Source of the DNA: Lentisphaeria bacterium UBA1791
GTDB lineage: Bacteria; Verrucomicrobiota; Lentisphaeria; Victivallales; Victivallaceae
NCBI GenBank assembly: GCA_002314455.1
Contig: DCFZ01000055.1
Location: 71,431 to 92,549 of the forward strand
DNA: 21,119 nucleotides
Reading direction: 5' to 3'
Shown: piece after piece, positions 1 to 7,383 of the stretch
How the letters are laid out: each line of letters opens with the position of its first letter
How positions within the stretch are numbered: position 1 is the stretch's first letter
Translations under genes and position numbers: made by a program
Notes under the pieces: generated by a model
Database searches by the model: none
Told to the model about the DNA's origin: nothing
The model's input: the letters and a program-made list of their open reading frames with translations, nothing else

Positions 1-223
1 CATCAAAAAACACTCAAATCAAAACTTGACACCGATGTGATTCAGGAGAAGCTCGCTCTAATATACCATCAAAAAACACTCAAATCAAAACAGAATGGGC
101 TTCGGCTCGTTGCAACAACGTCTCTAATATACCATCAAAAAACACTCAAATCAAAACCTCTCGCCGGACTGTCGCACTTCACCCTGCCTCTAATATACCA
201 CCAAAAAACACTCAAATCAAAAC
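1..223 (-). CRISPR. CRISPR array end, probably type II-C
   Basis: There are three full 36-bp repeats at 56-91, 122-157 and 188-223, plus the last 25 bp of a fourth at 1-25. They enclose three unique 30-bp spacers at 26-55, 92-121 and 158-187. On the plus strand repeats begin CTCTAATATACC and end CAAATCAAAAC; read in reverse they begin GTTTTGATTTGAG, a common start for type II repeats. The first two full repeats are identical. The third has one change, T to C at 201, which suggests that this is the old, leader-distal end and that the array continues left of the window. No cas gene or tracrRNA anti-repeat is visible here. Type II-C is inferred from repeat length, spacer length and a promoter inside each repeat. 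Confidence 0.93.
60..220 (-). promoter_or_regulatory. Promoters inside CRISPR repeats
   Basis: On the minus strand each full repeat holds TTGATT, 17 bases, then TATATT, with TG one base before the -10 (an extended -10). The -35/-10 pairs are at 215-220/192-197, 149-154/126-131 and 83-88/60-65. The partial repeat at 1-25 keeps its -35 (17-22), and its -10 falls outside the window. Transcripts would start about three bases into the neighbouring spacer. This matches the repeat-borne promoters known from Neisseria and Campylobacter type II-C arrays. The variant base at 201 leaves the promoter of the last repeat intact. Confidence 0.7.
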
Positions 224-230
224 GCGGGCT

Positions 231-272
231 CATCTCTCATCTCTCATCTCTCATCTCTCATCTCTCATCTCT
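231..272. repeat. Six tandem heptamers (CATCTCT)
   Basis: Six perfect copies of CATCTCT (AGAGATG on the minus strand) start seven bases after the last CRISPR repeat and end before the aldolase terminator. The same heptamer occurs in three copies at 20963-20983, on the opposite strand. The tract is non-coding, so slippage here would not change a known protein. Confidence 0.95.
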
Positions 273-300
273 TCAAAGCGCCTTACTCGGCAACGACTTC

Positions 301-333
301 AAAAAAAAAGGCGGCCGCATCGCTGCGACCGCC
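301..333 (-). terminator. Intrinsic terminator of the aldolase gene
   Basis: Read on the minus strand, 333-324 and 319-310 form a 10-bp stem with a single G-U pair, closed by a GCGA tetraloop of the GNRA class. Nine consecutive T residues (309-301) follow. It lies 27 bases after the aldolase stop codon and would also insulate the CRISPR array from the gene. Confidence 0.92.
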
Positions 334-360
334 CTTGGACGGATCTCAAATTCCGGGAAC

Positions 361-1374
361 TTATTTATCCCAGGCGTGACCGGCGGAGCCGAGCACGTTG
401 ATGATCTTGTGCGTGTACATCGCCTTCATCCGGTCACGGGCGGGGCCGAGGTACTTGCGGGGATCGAATTCCGCCGGCTTGTCGACGAAGACCTTGCGGA
501 TGCCCGCGGTCATCGCCAGACGCGAGTCGGAGTCGATGTTGATCTTGCAGACCGCGGATTTCGCCGCTTCGCGGAGCTGTTCTTCCGGAATGCCGACCGC
601 CGCCTTGAGGGCGCCGCCGTTGGCGTTGATGATGTCGACTTCTTCCTGCGGCACGCTCGAGGAGCCGTGGAGCACGATCGGGAAACCGGGCAGCTGCTTT
701 TCGACCGCCTTGAGCACGTCAAAGGCGAGCGGCGGCGGCACGAGACGGCCGGTCTTGGGATCGACGGTGCACTGTTCGGGGGTGAACTTGTAAGCGCCAT
801 GGCTGGTGCCGATCGAAATCGCGAGGCTGTCGACGCCGGTTTTGGTGACGAAATCGACCACTTCTTCGGGTTTCGTATAGTGCGATTCGGCGGCGGAAAC
901 TTCGTCTTCGACGCCGGCGAGCACGCCGAGCTCACCCTCGACGGTCACATCGAACTGGTGGGCGTATTCGCAGACTTTTTTGGTCAGCGCAACGTTTTCC
1001 TCATAGGGAAGGGCGGAACCGTCGATCATCACCGACGAGAAACCGAATTCGATACAGCTCTTGCAGAGCTCGAAAGAATCGCCGTGGTCGAGGTGCAGGC
1101 AGATCGGAATCGCACCTTTGCCGTTGGAAATTTCCTTGGAGTATTCGACCGCGCCCTGCGCCATGTAGCGCAAAAGCGTCTGGTTGGCGTAGTTGCGGGC
1201 GCCCTTGGAAACCTGCAAAATCACCGGCGAGGCGTTTTCGGTGCAAGCCTGGATGATCGCCTGGAGCTGCTCCATGTTGTTGAAGTTGAAGGCGGGAATG
1301 GCGTATTTGCCAGCCATCGCCTTTTTGAACATCTCCCTCGTATTGACGAGCCCGAGATCCTTGAAGTTGACCAT
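361..1374 (-). CDS. fba: Class II fructose-bisphosphate aldolase
   Basis: The 337-residue protein is a zinc-dependent class II aldolase. It cleaves fructose 1,6-bisphosphate to dihydroxyacetone phosphate and glyceraldehyde 3-phosphate, and runs in reverse in gluconeogenesis, in the cytosol. Visible motifs are HLDHGDS at 94-100 (catalytic Asp96, zinc ligand His97), VEGELG at 145-150, GTSHGAYK at 189-196 (His192), VLHGSSS at 234-240 (His236) and KINIDSD at 277-283, which helps bind phosphate. The length fits the family and nothing is missing. The ATG at 1374 follows an AAGGAAAGG Shine-Dalgarno with eight bases between. The gene is monocistronic, with its own promoter and a strong terminator. 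Tagatose-bisphosphate or related aldolases share the fold, but the motifs and length favour fructose bisphosphate. Confidence 0.95.
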   Translation of the reverse strand: MVNFKDLGLVNTREMFKKAMAGKYAIPAFNFNNMEQLQAIIQACTENASPVILQVSKGARNYANQTLLRYMAQGAVEYSKEISNGKGAIPICLHLDHGDSFELCKSCIEFGFSSVMIDGSALPYEENVALTKKVCEYAHQFDVTVEGELGVLAGVEDEVSAAESHYTKPEEVVDFVTKTGVDSLAISIGTSHGAYKFTPEQCTVDPKTGRLVPPPLAFDVLKAVEKQLPGFPIVLHGSSSVPQEEVDIINANGGALKAAVGIPEEQLREAAKSAVCKINIDSDSRLAMTAGIRKVFVDKPAEFDPRKYLGPARDRMKAMYTHKIINVLGSAGHAWDK

Positions 1375-1424
1375 GAGAATTTCCTTTCCTTTTCTATGGT
1401 TTTCTGGTGGAAAATCATTGATAT

Positions 1425-1453
1425 ACTATACCTCAAAAGACAAGGAAAATCAA
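1425..1453 (-). promoter_or_regulatory. Promoter of the aldolase gene
   Basis: On the minus strand TTGATT (1453-1448), 17 bases, then TATAGT (1430-1425). This predicts a start near 1418 and a leader of about 44 bases. It occupies the whole 95-base gap between the dsbD-like stop codon and the aldolase start. Confidence 0.7.
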
Positions 1454-1469
1454 GTGCATTTTGCGTTTT

Positions 1470-2909
1470 TTAATGCGGAGCAAGCATGACGAGTCCGGGC
1501 AATCCCGGCAAATCGAAGTGCACAAGCAGCGCCCGCACCTTGGGGTCTTCGAGATCCTGCGCCTGAATTTTGACGAATTCGACCTCTTTCAATGTCGCTT
1601 GGACTTCGGGGTCCTGCAACACGTCGCGCTCGAAACTTCGGCAATTGCCGCACCACGTCGCCCAGAAGTCGACGACGACGAGGCGATTTTGCGCTTTGGC
1701 GCGGCTGATCGCGCTTTCGAGTTTTGCGATCTCCGTTTGCGAAGAGGATCTTTCCCGCGTCAGGCGGATTCCGGAAACGAGATACCAGATCGCCGCCGCC
1801 AGCAAGATCGCGCTGAATGCGTATTTGACGACGATCATCACTTTGCCGGGGCGCGGCAACGCCGCAATTCCCGCCGCGGCAAAGGGCCACGGCAACGCCA
1901 TGCCGACGCCGAGGCAAAACGGCAGCAGCACGCCCCACTTTTGCCCTGCGGCGTAGCGTTCGGCGGCGGTCACGATCACGCCGCCGACGACAGGGGCGAC
2001 GCACGCTCCGGCAAGGAGCGCCGCCAATACCCCGAGCAAAAAGGCGACAACGAGTTTCCCGCCGTGCAGTTTGCGCGCGTCGATCGTCGCGAAGCGGGAA
2101 AAATCAAAGTGCAGGATCCCCGCCATCGCGAGGGCGAAAAAGCCGAAGATTCCGGCGACGGTAAAGTGAAACGCCGCTTTGCCGGCAAGATCGCCGAAGC
2201 GACCGCCCGTCAATACGACGACGGCGCCGACTCCCCCGTAAGCGATCGCCATGCCCGCGCCGTAGCAAATGCCGCGCAGAAAGCCTTTTTTGCCTTTTTC
2301 CGCCCCGATGATCGCGAGGTTCACGGGGATCATCGGCAGGACGCACGGCGTGAGGTTGAGCAGAAATCCCCCGGCGATCACCGCGAGAAACCAGAGCCAG
2401 CCAAAAGCCGGCAGCGGCGATGCGGTGTCGCGGTCTTTCGCGCCGAGCCACGCGAGAAACTCCTTCTTATTCATCGCGCCGGAAAAGGTTTTGACGACCT
2501 TTGCCTGCGTGATTGTTTCCGGCAGAAGTCCAGTTGATATGCCGCTGGTGATAATTGGAACTTCCTGATTCGCAAAGAGATGATGTTCCGGCAAAAGGCA
2601 AATTGGCGGTGCGCCGTTGCCCGGCAGACGGCATCCCTGATAGGTGACTGAAAAATCCCCCTGCGGCATCACACGCCAATGGCGGACTCCTGCCGGGTAG
2701 ATTGCGTGACCGTTGACGACAACGCTTTCCGGTTTTTCGACGACGGAAGCATTTTCAAATGCGACGGAATCGGCATCGAGGTAGTGGTTTTTTTCGATGG
2801 TAACTTCCACGAGCGTATTGCCCGCTTGTTTTTCGGCACGCCACGCGAATGGCGACGCCGTCAGCCGGATCGCGGCGACGCAAAGCAAAAGCACAACAAA
2901 TTTTTTCAT
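1470..2909 (-). CDS. dsbD: DsbD-like thiol:disulfide interchange protein, short C-terminus
   Basis: DsbD proteins carry electrons from cytosolic thioredoxin across the inner membrane to periplasmic thiol proteins. This 479-residue protein has a signal peptide (1-19), an N-terminal domain with Cys93 and Cys104, about eight membrane spans from residue 170 with the paired cysteines LTPC189 and GAC303, and a C-terminal thioredoxin-like domain with WCGNC (Cys420, Cys423). It ends at LPGLPGLVMLAPH, right after the cis-proline strand, so the last strand and helix of a normal thioredoxin fold (about 30 residues) are absent. The ATG at 2909 is chosen because a signal peptide starts exactly there, although its Shine-Dalgarno is poor. 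A GTG at 2957, 12 bases after AGAGG, would add 16 residues. The protein could instead be a ScsB-like relative. Confidence 0.87.
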   Translation of the reverse strand: MKKFVVLLLCVAAIRLTASPFAWRAEKQAGNTLVEVTIEKNHYLDADSVAFENASVVEKPESVVVNGHAIYPAGVRHWRVMPQGDFSVTYQGCRLPGNGAPPICLLPEHHLFANQEVPIITSGISTGLLPETITQAKVVKTFSGAMNKKEFLAWLGAKDRDTASPLPAFGWLWFLAVIAGGFLLNLTPCVLPMIPVNLAIIGAEKGKKGFLRGICYGAGMAIAYGGVGAVVVLTGGRFGDLAGKAAFHFTVAGIFGFFALAMAGILHFDFSRFATIDARKLHGGKLVVAFLLGVLAALLAGACVAPVVGGVIVTAAERYAAGQKWGVLLPFCLGVGMALPWPFAAAGIAALPRPGKVMIVVKYAFSAILLAAAIWYLVSGIRLTRERSSSQTEIAKLESAISRAKAQNRLVVVDFWATWCGNCRSFERDVLQDPEVQATLKEVEFVKIQAQDLEDPKVRALLVHFDLPGLPGLVMLAPH

Positions 2910-2977
2910 ATGAATTCGAGCGTCGGCAACATCGAGTACGGCGCCAGCAAGCCGCACAAACGGTAAATTCCTCTTTC

Positions 2978-3012
2978 CGAAAACCTTGCGCGCCCCGCCG
3001 TTTCGGGGCGCG
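2978..3012 (-). terminator. Hairpin after the flavodiiron gene
   Basis: A perfect 9-bp GC-rich stem (3012-3004 with 2997-2989) and a six-base loop lie just after the flavodiiron stop codon on the minus strand. The tail, CAAGGTTTTCG, has only four T residues in a row, so termination may be partial. Readthrough into the dsbD-like gene is possible, and I found no convincing separate promoter for that gene. Confidence 0.55.
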
Positions 3013-3017
3013 GCTTG

Positions 3018-4811
3018 TTATTCCGTGATCGGCTCGAAGTCGGCAGCGCCGTGCTTGCAGAGCGGACAGACGAAATCATCGGGCAGCGTATCGCCTTCGT
3101 AGATGTAGCCGCAGATCTTGCAGACAAAACCCTTTTTGCCGGCGGTCTGCGGTTTCGGTTTGACGTTGTTCTGATAATAGGTGTAGGTCATCGTTTCAAC
3201 GTGCGAGATCACTTTCGCTTCGGTGACGCTGCAGATGAACATCCCGTGCGTGCCGAGATCGACGTACTGCTCGACCTTGAGCGACATAAAGGAGTTGATG
3301 CAGTTGCTGAGGAAAGCCAGGCCGTTGGCGGAACGCAACACCGGGAAGTCGCGGAACTTGTCGACCGATCTGCCGCTGTGGAAGCCGAACCGCTGGAAGA
3401 TCTCAAAGGTCGCTTCGGTCGAGAGGCAGTTGACATTCATGATGCCGCTCTGCTTGATCAGGTGGTGCGAATAATTTTCCTTGTTGATCGTCACGGCGAT
3501 GCGGTTGGGAGTGTTGGTCACCTGCGACACCGTGTTGACGATCAAGCCGTTGTCTTTGTCGCCGTCCTTGCACGTGACGACGTAAAGGCCGTAACCGATG
3601 TTGAAAAGCGCATTGAGGTCGTTTTGCACGGCGTTTTCCTGCTTTTCAGCGAGGTAGGCGCTGCAGAGTTCTTTCGCCAAAGAGGAGATCTGCTCAAAAT
3701 TTTCCGCCGAGAGCGCGGAGCGGATGGAAACCGTCGTATCGGCATAGGTGATGTTTTTGCAGTTTTTCAGCATCTCGCGCATCGTCTTGGCGGCGAGCGG
3801 CGCCCACGAACCGTTTTCAATCAACGCCACCGTGCGGTTCTGGAAGTTCCGCTCGGTGAGGTGGTGGATGAATTCCTTCATAAAGGGAAAAATATCGGCA
3901 TTGTAGGTCGTCGTCGCCAACACGAGCTTCCCGTAACGGAAAGCGTCTTCGACTGCTTCCGCCATGTCGCAGCGGGCGAGGTCGCAAATTGTCACTTTGG
4001 GGCATCCGAACATGCGCAGTTTTTCCTCGAGCATCTCGACGGCGTGCTTGGTGTGACCGTAGACCGACGTGTAGGCGATGAGGATTCCTTCGCTTTCGAT
4101 GGCGTAACTGCTCCAGATGTTGTACAAATTGAGGTAGTAGCCGAGATTTTCCGTCAGCACGGGGCCGTGCAGCGGGCAGATTGTGGCGATGTCGAGCGTC
4201 GCGGCTTTTTTGAGCAACGATTGAACTTGCGCGCCGTATTTGCCGACGATGCCGATGTAGTAGCGGCGCGCTTCGCACGCCCAATCTTCCTCGACGTCGA
4301 GCGCGCCGAATTTGCCGAAACCGTCTGCGGAAAAGAGCACCTTGTCGCAGTCGTCGTAGGTGACGATGACTTCCGGCCAGTGAACCATCGGCGCGGTGAC
4401 AAAGTGAAGCGTATGCTTGCCCAGATTGAGCGTATCGCCTTCGCCGACGACGATGCGGCGGTCTTCATAATCCGTGCCGAAGAAATTTTTCATCATCGCG
4501 AACGCCTTCGCCGAGGAAACGATCGTCGCCGCGGGGTAGACTTCCATGAATTTCGCGATGTTGGCGGAGTGATCCGGCTCCATATGCTGAACGACGAGGT
4601 AGTCGACGGTTTTGCCCTGCGTCGCCTTGGCGAGGTTGTCGAGCCATTCGTGAGTAAAGCGAACGTCCACCGTATCCATCACCGCAACCTTCTGGTCGCA
4701 AATGAGATAAGAATTGTACGCCATCCCGTTGGGGACGACGTACTGCCCTTCAAACAAATCGATTCCGTGGTCGTTGACGCCGATGTAAGTGATGTCCTGC
4801 GTGACTTTCAT
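3018..4811 (-). CDS. Flavodiiron protein with flavin-reductase and rubredoxin domains
   Basis: Flavodiiron proteins reduce O2 to water, or NO to N2O, in the cytosol of anaerobes. In 597 residues this one has four modules. A metallo-beta-lactamase-like diiron domain (about 1-240) has all ligands: His76, Glu78, Asp80, His81, His144, Asp163 and His215. A flavodoxin domain (about 243-385) has the FMN loop TSVYGHTKHA. A flavin-reductase-like domain occupies about 396-545. A C-terminal rubredoxin has Cys564, Cys567, Cys582 and Cys585. The built-in rubredoxin and flavin domains suggest that it carries its own electron-transfer chain. The ATG at 4811 follows GAGGG; the frame extends upstream to 4967 but that part crosses the promoters. 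The gene is probably stress-related, since it is divergent from an exoribonuclease gene. Whether it favours O2 or NO cannot be read from the sequence. Confidence 0.94.
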   Translation of the reverse strand: MKVTQDITYIGVNDHGIDLFEGQYVVPNGMAYNSYLICDQKVAVMDTVDVRFTHEWLDNLAKATQGKTVDYLVVQHMEPDHSANIAKFMEVYPAATIVSSAKAFAMMKNFFGTDYEDRRIVVGEGDTLNLGKHTLHFVTAPMVHWPEVIVTYDDCDKVLFSADGFGKFGALDVEEDWACEARRYYIGIVGKYGAQVQSLLKKAATLDIATICPLHGPVLTENLGYYLNLYNIWSSYAIESEGILIAYTSVYGHTKHAVEMLEEKLRMFGCPKVTICDLARCDMAEAVEDAFRYGKLVLATTTYNADIFPFMKEFIHHLTERNFQNRTVALIENGSWAPLAAKTMREMLKNCKNITYADTTVSIRSALSAENFEQISSLAKELCSAYLAEKQENAVQNDLNALFNIGYGLYVVTCKDGDKDNGLIVNTVSQVTNTPNRIAVTINKENYSHHLIKQSGIMNVNCLSTEATFEIFQRFGFHSGRSVDKFRDFPVLRSANGLAFLSNCINSFMSLKVEQYVDLGTHGMFICSVTEAKVISHVETMTYTYYQNNVKPKPQTAGKKGFVCKICGYIYEGDTLPDDFVCPLCKHGAADFEPITE

Positions 4812-4849
4812 ATTTCCCTCGCTGTGGTAGTTGTTGAATGTAATATTTA

Positions 4850-4877
4850 AATATAGCACAAAAAACAGTTTTTTCAA
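4850..4877 (-). promoter_or_regulatory. Promoter of the flavodiiron gene
   Basis: On the minus strand TTGAAA (4877-4872), 16 bases, then TATATT (4855-4850). This predicts a start near 4843 and a leader of about 32 bases. Its -35 directly abuts the -35 of the divergent exoribonuclease promoter. Confidence 0.65.
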
Positions 4878-4906
4878 TTGACTTTCTTCACCTTGAACCG
4901 TATATT
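4878..4906 (+). promoter_or_regulatory. Promoter of the exoribonuclease gene
   Basis: TTGACT (4878-4883), 17 bases, then TATATT (4901-4906): close to consensus with ideal spacing. Transcription would begin near 4913, which is downstream of the in-frame ATG at 4909 and so argues against that start codon. Confidence 0.75.
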
Positions 4907-4931
4907 CTATGCCGGACAAACGACAAGCAAA

Positions 4932-4939
4932 CAGGGTGA
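4932..4939 (+). promoter_or_regulatory. Ribosome binding site that decides the exoribonuclease start
   Basis: CAGGGTGA lies five bases before a TTG at 4945 and is the only reasonable Shine-Dalgarno between the predicted transcription start and the first conserved residues. An in-frame GTG at 4936 sits inside this element and is a weaker candidate. Confidence 0.5.
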
Positions 4940-4944
4940 ATGTT

Positions 4945-6780
4945 TTGAATATCGGATCATTGGTCATCTTTCACGGTAAAAGCGCGACGGTCACCGCCGT
5001 CAATCGCGATAAAATCGAGATCCGCATCGAGGGCGGCGCGACCAAAAGCGTGCGCCCCAAGGATGTGGAATTTCTTCATCCGGGCCCCGTCGGCGCATTG
5101 CCGCCGCCGGAATTGCCCGCGCCCGATCTCGCCGAGCTCGCCGAACTGCTGTCGGGCGAAAAGGTGAGCTTTGCCGAATTCACGCAACTTGCCTTCGATC
5201 AAAACAATGCCGCAAGCGCCTTTGCCGCTTATAAAATTTTACAGCAAAATCTTTATTTTTCCGGCAGCGTCGCCGACGGCGTGACGCCGCTTCCCGGTGA
5301 CGTGGTCGCGGCAAAACTTGCCGCACTTCACGAAAAGGAAAATCAGCAAGCCGAGCGCGAGGCGTTTCTCGACCGCATCCGTTCCCGGGCGGTGACGCAG
5401 GAAGATTTCGTGCGTTTGCGCGAGATCGAGGCGGTCGCTCTCGGCGACGCCGCCGGCAGTCGGCTGATGCGCGATCTGGAAATTGAGCCGACGCCGGAAA
5501 AAGCGCACCGTTTGTTGCTGGATCTCGGCGTCTGGAGTCCTTTGCGCGATCCCTATCCGGCGCGAATGAATGTGGACGTCGCCCCCGTCGCGTTGCCGTT
5601 GCCGCCCTCGCGCGACGATGTCGAACGCAAGGATTTGACTTCTATGCGTGCGCTCGCCATCGACAATGCGGGGAGCAACGACCCCGACGACGCCGTAAGT
5701 TTTGCCGACGGTCTGCTTTGGGTGCACGTCGCCGATCCCGGATGTGCCATCGTCTTCGGCGATGCGCTCGATCTTGAAGCGCGCCGCCGCGGTTCTTCCA
5801 GCTATCTGCCGGAAGGCGTCACGGGAATGTTGCCCGATGAAGCGCGGTTGCGTTTCGGTTTGGGGCTGACGGAAACTTCCCCCGCCATCAGTTTCGGGAT
5901 CGAGATCACCGATGACGGCGATGCGGTGCTGAAAACGCTTTGCCTTTCGACGGTTCGCGTCGAGCGTTTTACCTATGAAGACGCCGCGGCGATCTGGGAA
6001 GATGCGCCGCTGTGTGAAATCCGCGGTGCGCTGGAGCGTTTCCGCGCACGCCGCGAAGCCAATGGCGCGCTCTTTTTGCGCTTGCCCGAAGTCGACGTGC
6101 AAGTCGTCGACGGCGAGGTGAAAATCATTCCGACTCCGGTAACGCCGGAACGGGAATTGGTCGCCAATGCGATGCTTGCCGCCGGGCAGGCGGTCGCGCG
6201 TTACGCGGCGGAGCAGGGGGTTCCTTTCCCCTTTGTCACTCAAACGGAACCGGAAACCGACGAGCGGGGCACTTCGCTGGTCGCAATGTACGCGTTGCGT
6301 CACAACGCGGCGCCGAGCGTGCTGTCGCTGACGCCGGGAAAACACAGCGGCTTGGGGTTGACTCCTTACGCACGCGTCACCAGTCCGTTGCGGCGTTACG
6401 CCGACTTGCTGGCGCACTACCAGTTGCGCCGGATGATCCTGCAACAAGCGCCGCTTTCGGTCGAGGAAATGGAAAGCGCGATCACGCCGAGCGAAAAAGC
6501 CGCCGCCGACCGCCGCAAACTGGAACGCTACGCCAACGAATATTTCCTGATGATCTATTGGCTCAACCATCCCGACTGGAACGGGGAGGGCGTCGTCATC
6601 GACAGACAGAGTGATCGCTTCACCGTCGCCATCGAGGAATTTGCCTACGAGTACAAGAGCCGCTATCAGGGGAAATTCAAGATCGGCGACACGGTGCAAT
6701 TGCAGTTTGTGACCGCCGACCCGGTGACGCTAAAGAGCGTCTTTCACTTTTCCGCTTGCTCCGCACCGGAAAGCAAATAG
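4945..6780 (+). CDS. RNase II/R-family 3'-5' exoribonuclease
   Basis: This RNB-domain enzyme degrades RNA processively from the 3' end in the cytosol. From the TTG at 4945 it has 611 residues. An SH3/KOW-like N-terminal domain (about 1-45) is followed by a helical region, then the RNB catalytic domain (about 225-530). The magnesium-binding motif AIDNAGSNDPDDAVS has Asp240, Asp246, Asp248 and Asp249. The signature VTSPLRRYADLLAHYQL follows further on. A C-terminal S1/OB-like domain has the look of the RNA-binding end (WNGEGVVIDRQSDRFTVAI). It is shorter than typical RNase R, lacks clear N-terminal cold-shock domains, and resembles the cyanobacterial/Deinococcus type II enzymes more. It is divergent from the flavodiiron gene, and its last 37 bases overlap the convergent downstream gene. 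Confidence 0.92.
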   Translation: MNIGSLVIFHGKSATVTAVNRDKIEIRIEGGATKSVRPKDVEFLHPGPVGALPPPELPAPDLAELAELLSGEKVSFAEFTQLAFDQNNAASAFAAYKILQQNLYFSGSVADGVTPLPGDVVAAKLAALHEKENQQAEREAFLDRIRSRAVTQEDFVRLREIEAVALGDAAGSRLMRDLEIEPTPEKAHRLLLDLGVWSPLRDPYPARMNVDVAPVALPLPPSRDDVERKDLTSMRALAIDNAGSNDPDDAVSFADGLLWVHVADPGCAIVFGDALDLEARRRGSSSYLPEGVTGMLPDEARLRFGLGLTETSPAISFGIEITDDGDAVLKTLCLSTVRVERFTYEDAAAIWEDAPLCEIRGALERFRARREANGALFLRLPEVDVQVVDGEVKIIPTPVTPERELVANAMLAAGQAVARYAAEQGVPFPFVTQTEPETDERGTSLVAMYALRHNAAPSVLSLTPGKHSGLGLTPYARVTSPLRRYADLLAHYQLRRMILQQAPLSVEEMESAITPSEKAAADRRKLERYANEYFLMIYWLNHPDWNGEGVVIDRQSDRFTVAIEEFAYEYKSRYQGKFKIGDTVQLQFVTADPVTLKSVFHFSACSAPESK

Positions 6781-7262
6781 CGGATCTGCACTTTGCCGCG
6801 CGTGGCTTTGCCGACGCAATAGCAGAAACTCTTTTCCTGCGGCAAAAACGTGATCTTGTATTCGGGCATCGGCTGCGGGGCGTCGTCGTCGGACTTTTCC
6901 ACTTGTGCAACGGGGCCGAGACGGCAGACATTGCCGTTGGCGTCATAGGTCGCCCACGCCAGCGAGCTGGAACTGGTCACGGCGCGGAACTGAATCCCCT
7001 TCAAGTTGCTGATTGGAATCTCGTAGACGAAATTGAGGTCGCTTTCCCCGAGCTTGCCGTTATCTAAAATGACCATGCCGGGCAAAAGATCGCGGTCGCG
7101 GAGGTCGCGTCCCGCGGAGATCGTTTTTCTGTCTTCGTCGTTTTGCAGATAAAAGGCACTGCGCGGCGACGGGATGAGCCGGGTGTCGACCGTGCGCTCG
7201 ACAGCCTGCAATTGCGCCGCGCTCAACGCGGCGACGCCAAAGAGAATAAGAAGTTTTTTCAT
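6744..7262 (-). CDS. Secreted protein of unknown function
   Basis: I do not recognise this 172-residue protein. It begins MKKLLILFGVAALSAAQLQA, a typical signal peptide with probable cleavage after Ala20, so the mature protein is periplasmic or exported. There is no lipobox and no further membrane span. The mature part looks beta-rich, with two closely spaced cysteines (SFCYCVGK) near the C-terminus. The ATG at 7262 follows TTAGGA. It is encoded alone, convergent with the exoribonuclease gene (37-base overlap of 3' ends) and divergent from the long operon. I find no hairpin terminator for it. Confidence 0.8.
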   Translation of the reverse strand: MKKLLILFGVAALSAAQLQAVERTVDTRLIPSPRSAFYLQNDEDRKTISAGRDLRDRDLLPGMVILDNGKLGESDLNFVYEIPISNLKGIQFRAVTSSSSLAWATYDANGNVCRLGPVAQVEKSDDDAPQPMPEYKITFLPQEKSFCYCVGKATRGKVQIRYLLSGAEQAEK

Positions 7263-7284
7263 CGTGTTTTTTCCTAACGATCAT

Positions 7285-7313
7285 AACATAATGCATCGTC
7301 AGGATAAATGCAA
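7285..7313 (-). promoter_or_regulatory. Promoter of the small secreted protein gene
   Basis: On the minus strand TTGCAT (7313-7308), 17 bases, then TATGTT (7290-7285). An overlapping TATGAT further downstream could serve instead, but at a poor distance from this -35. Confidence 0.45.
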
Positions 7314-7383
7314 ATCGCGATGCGCATTTTTTGAATTTTCTCTCTTTTTTTACTCTTATTTGAAAAAAAAGTTGCTTTTTTTA

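Noticed and set aside
224..272. The heptamer tract as a further CRISPR spacer
   Set aside because: No repeat follows it, it is a perfect simple repeat, and the same unit occurs far from the array.
37..1473. A 478-codon plus-strand open frame across the CRISPR array and the aldolase gene
   Set aside because: It starts in CRISPR spacers and runs antisense to a clear aldolase gene; the product is low-complexity and matches nothing I know.
1440..1480. A frameshift at the A-run after the dsbD-like stop codon
   Set aside because: The other frames give only a few residues with no thioredoxin character before stopping, so no lost tail can be recovered.
3015..4850. A 611-codon plus-strand frame opposite the flavodiiron gene
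   Set aside because: It mirrors the G/C-rich codon use of the real gene; the opposite strand has all flavodiiron ligands.
5239..6699. A 486-codon minus-strand frame opposite the exoribonuclease gene
   Set aside because: The product is a His/Arg-rich shadow; the plus strand carries intact RNB motifs.
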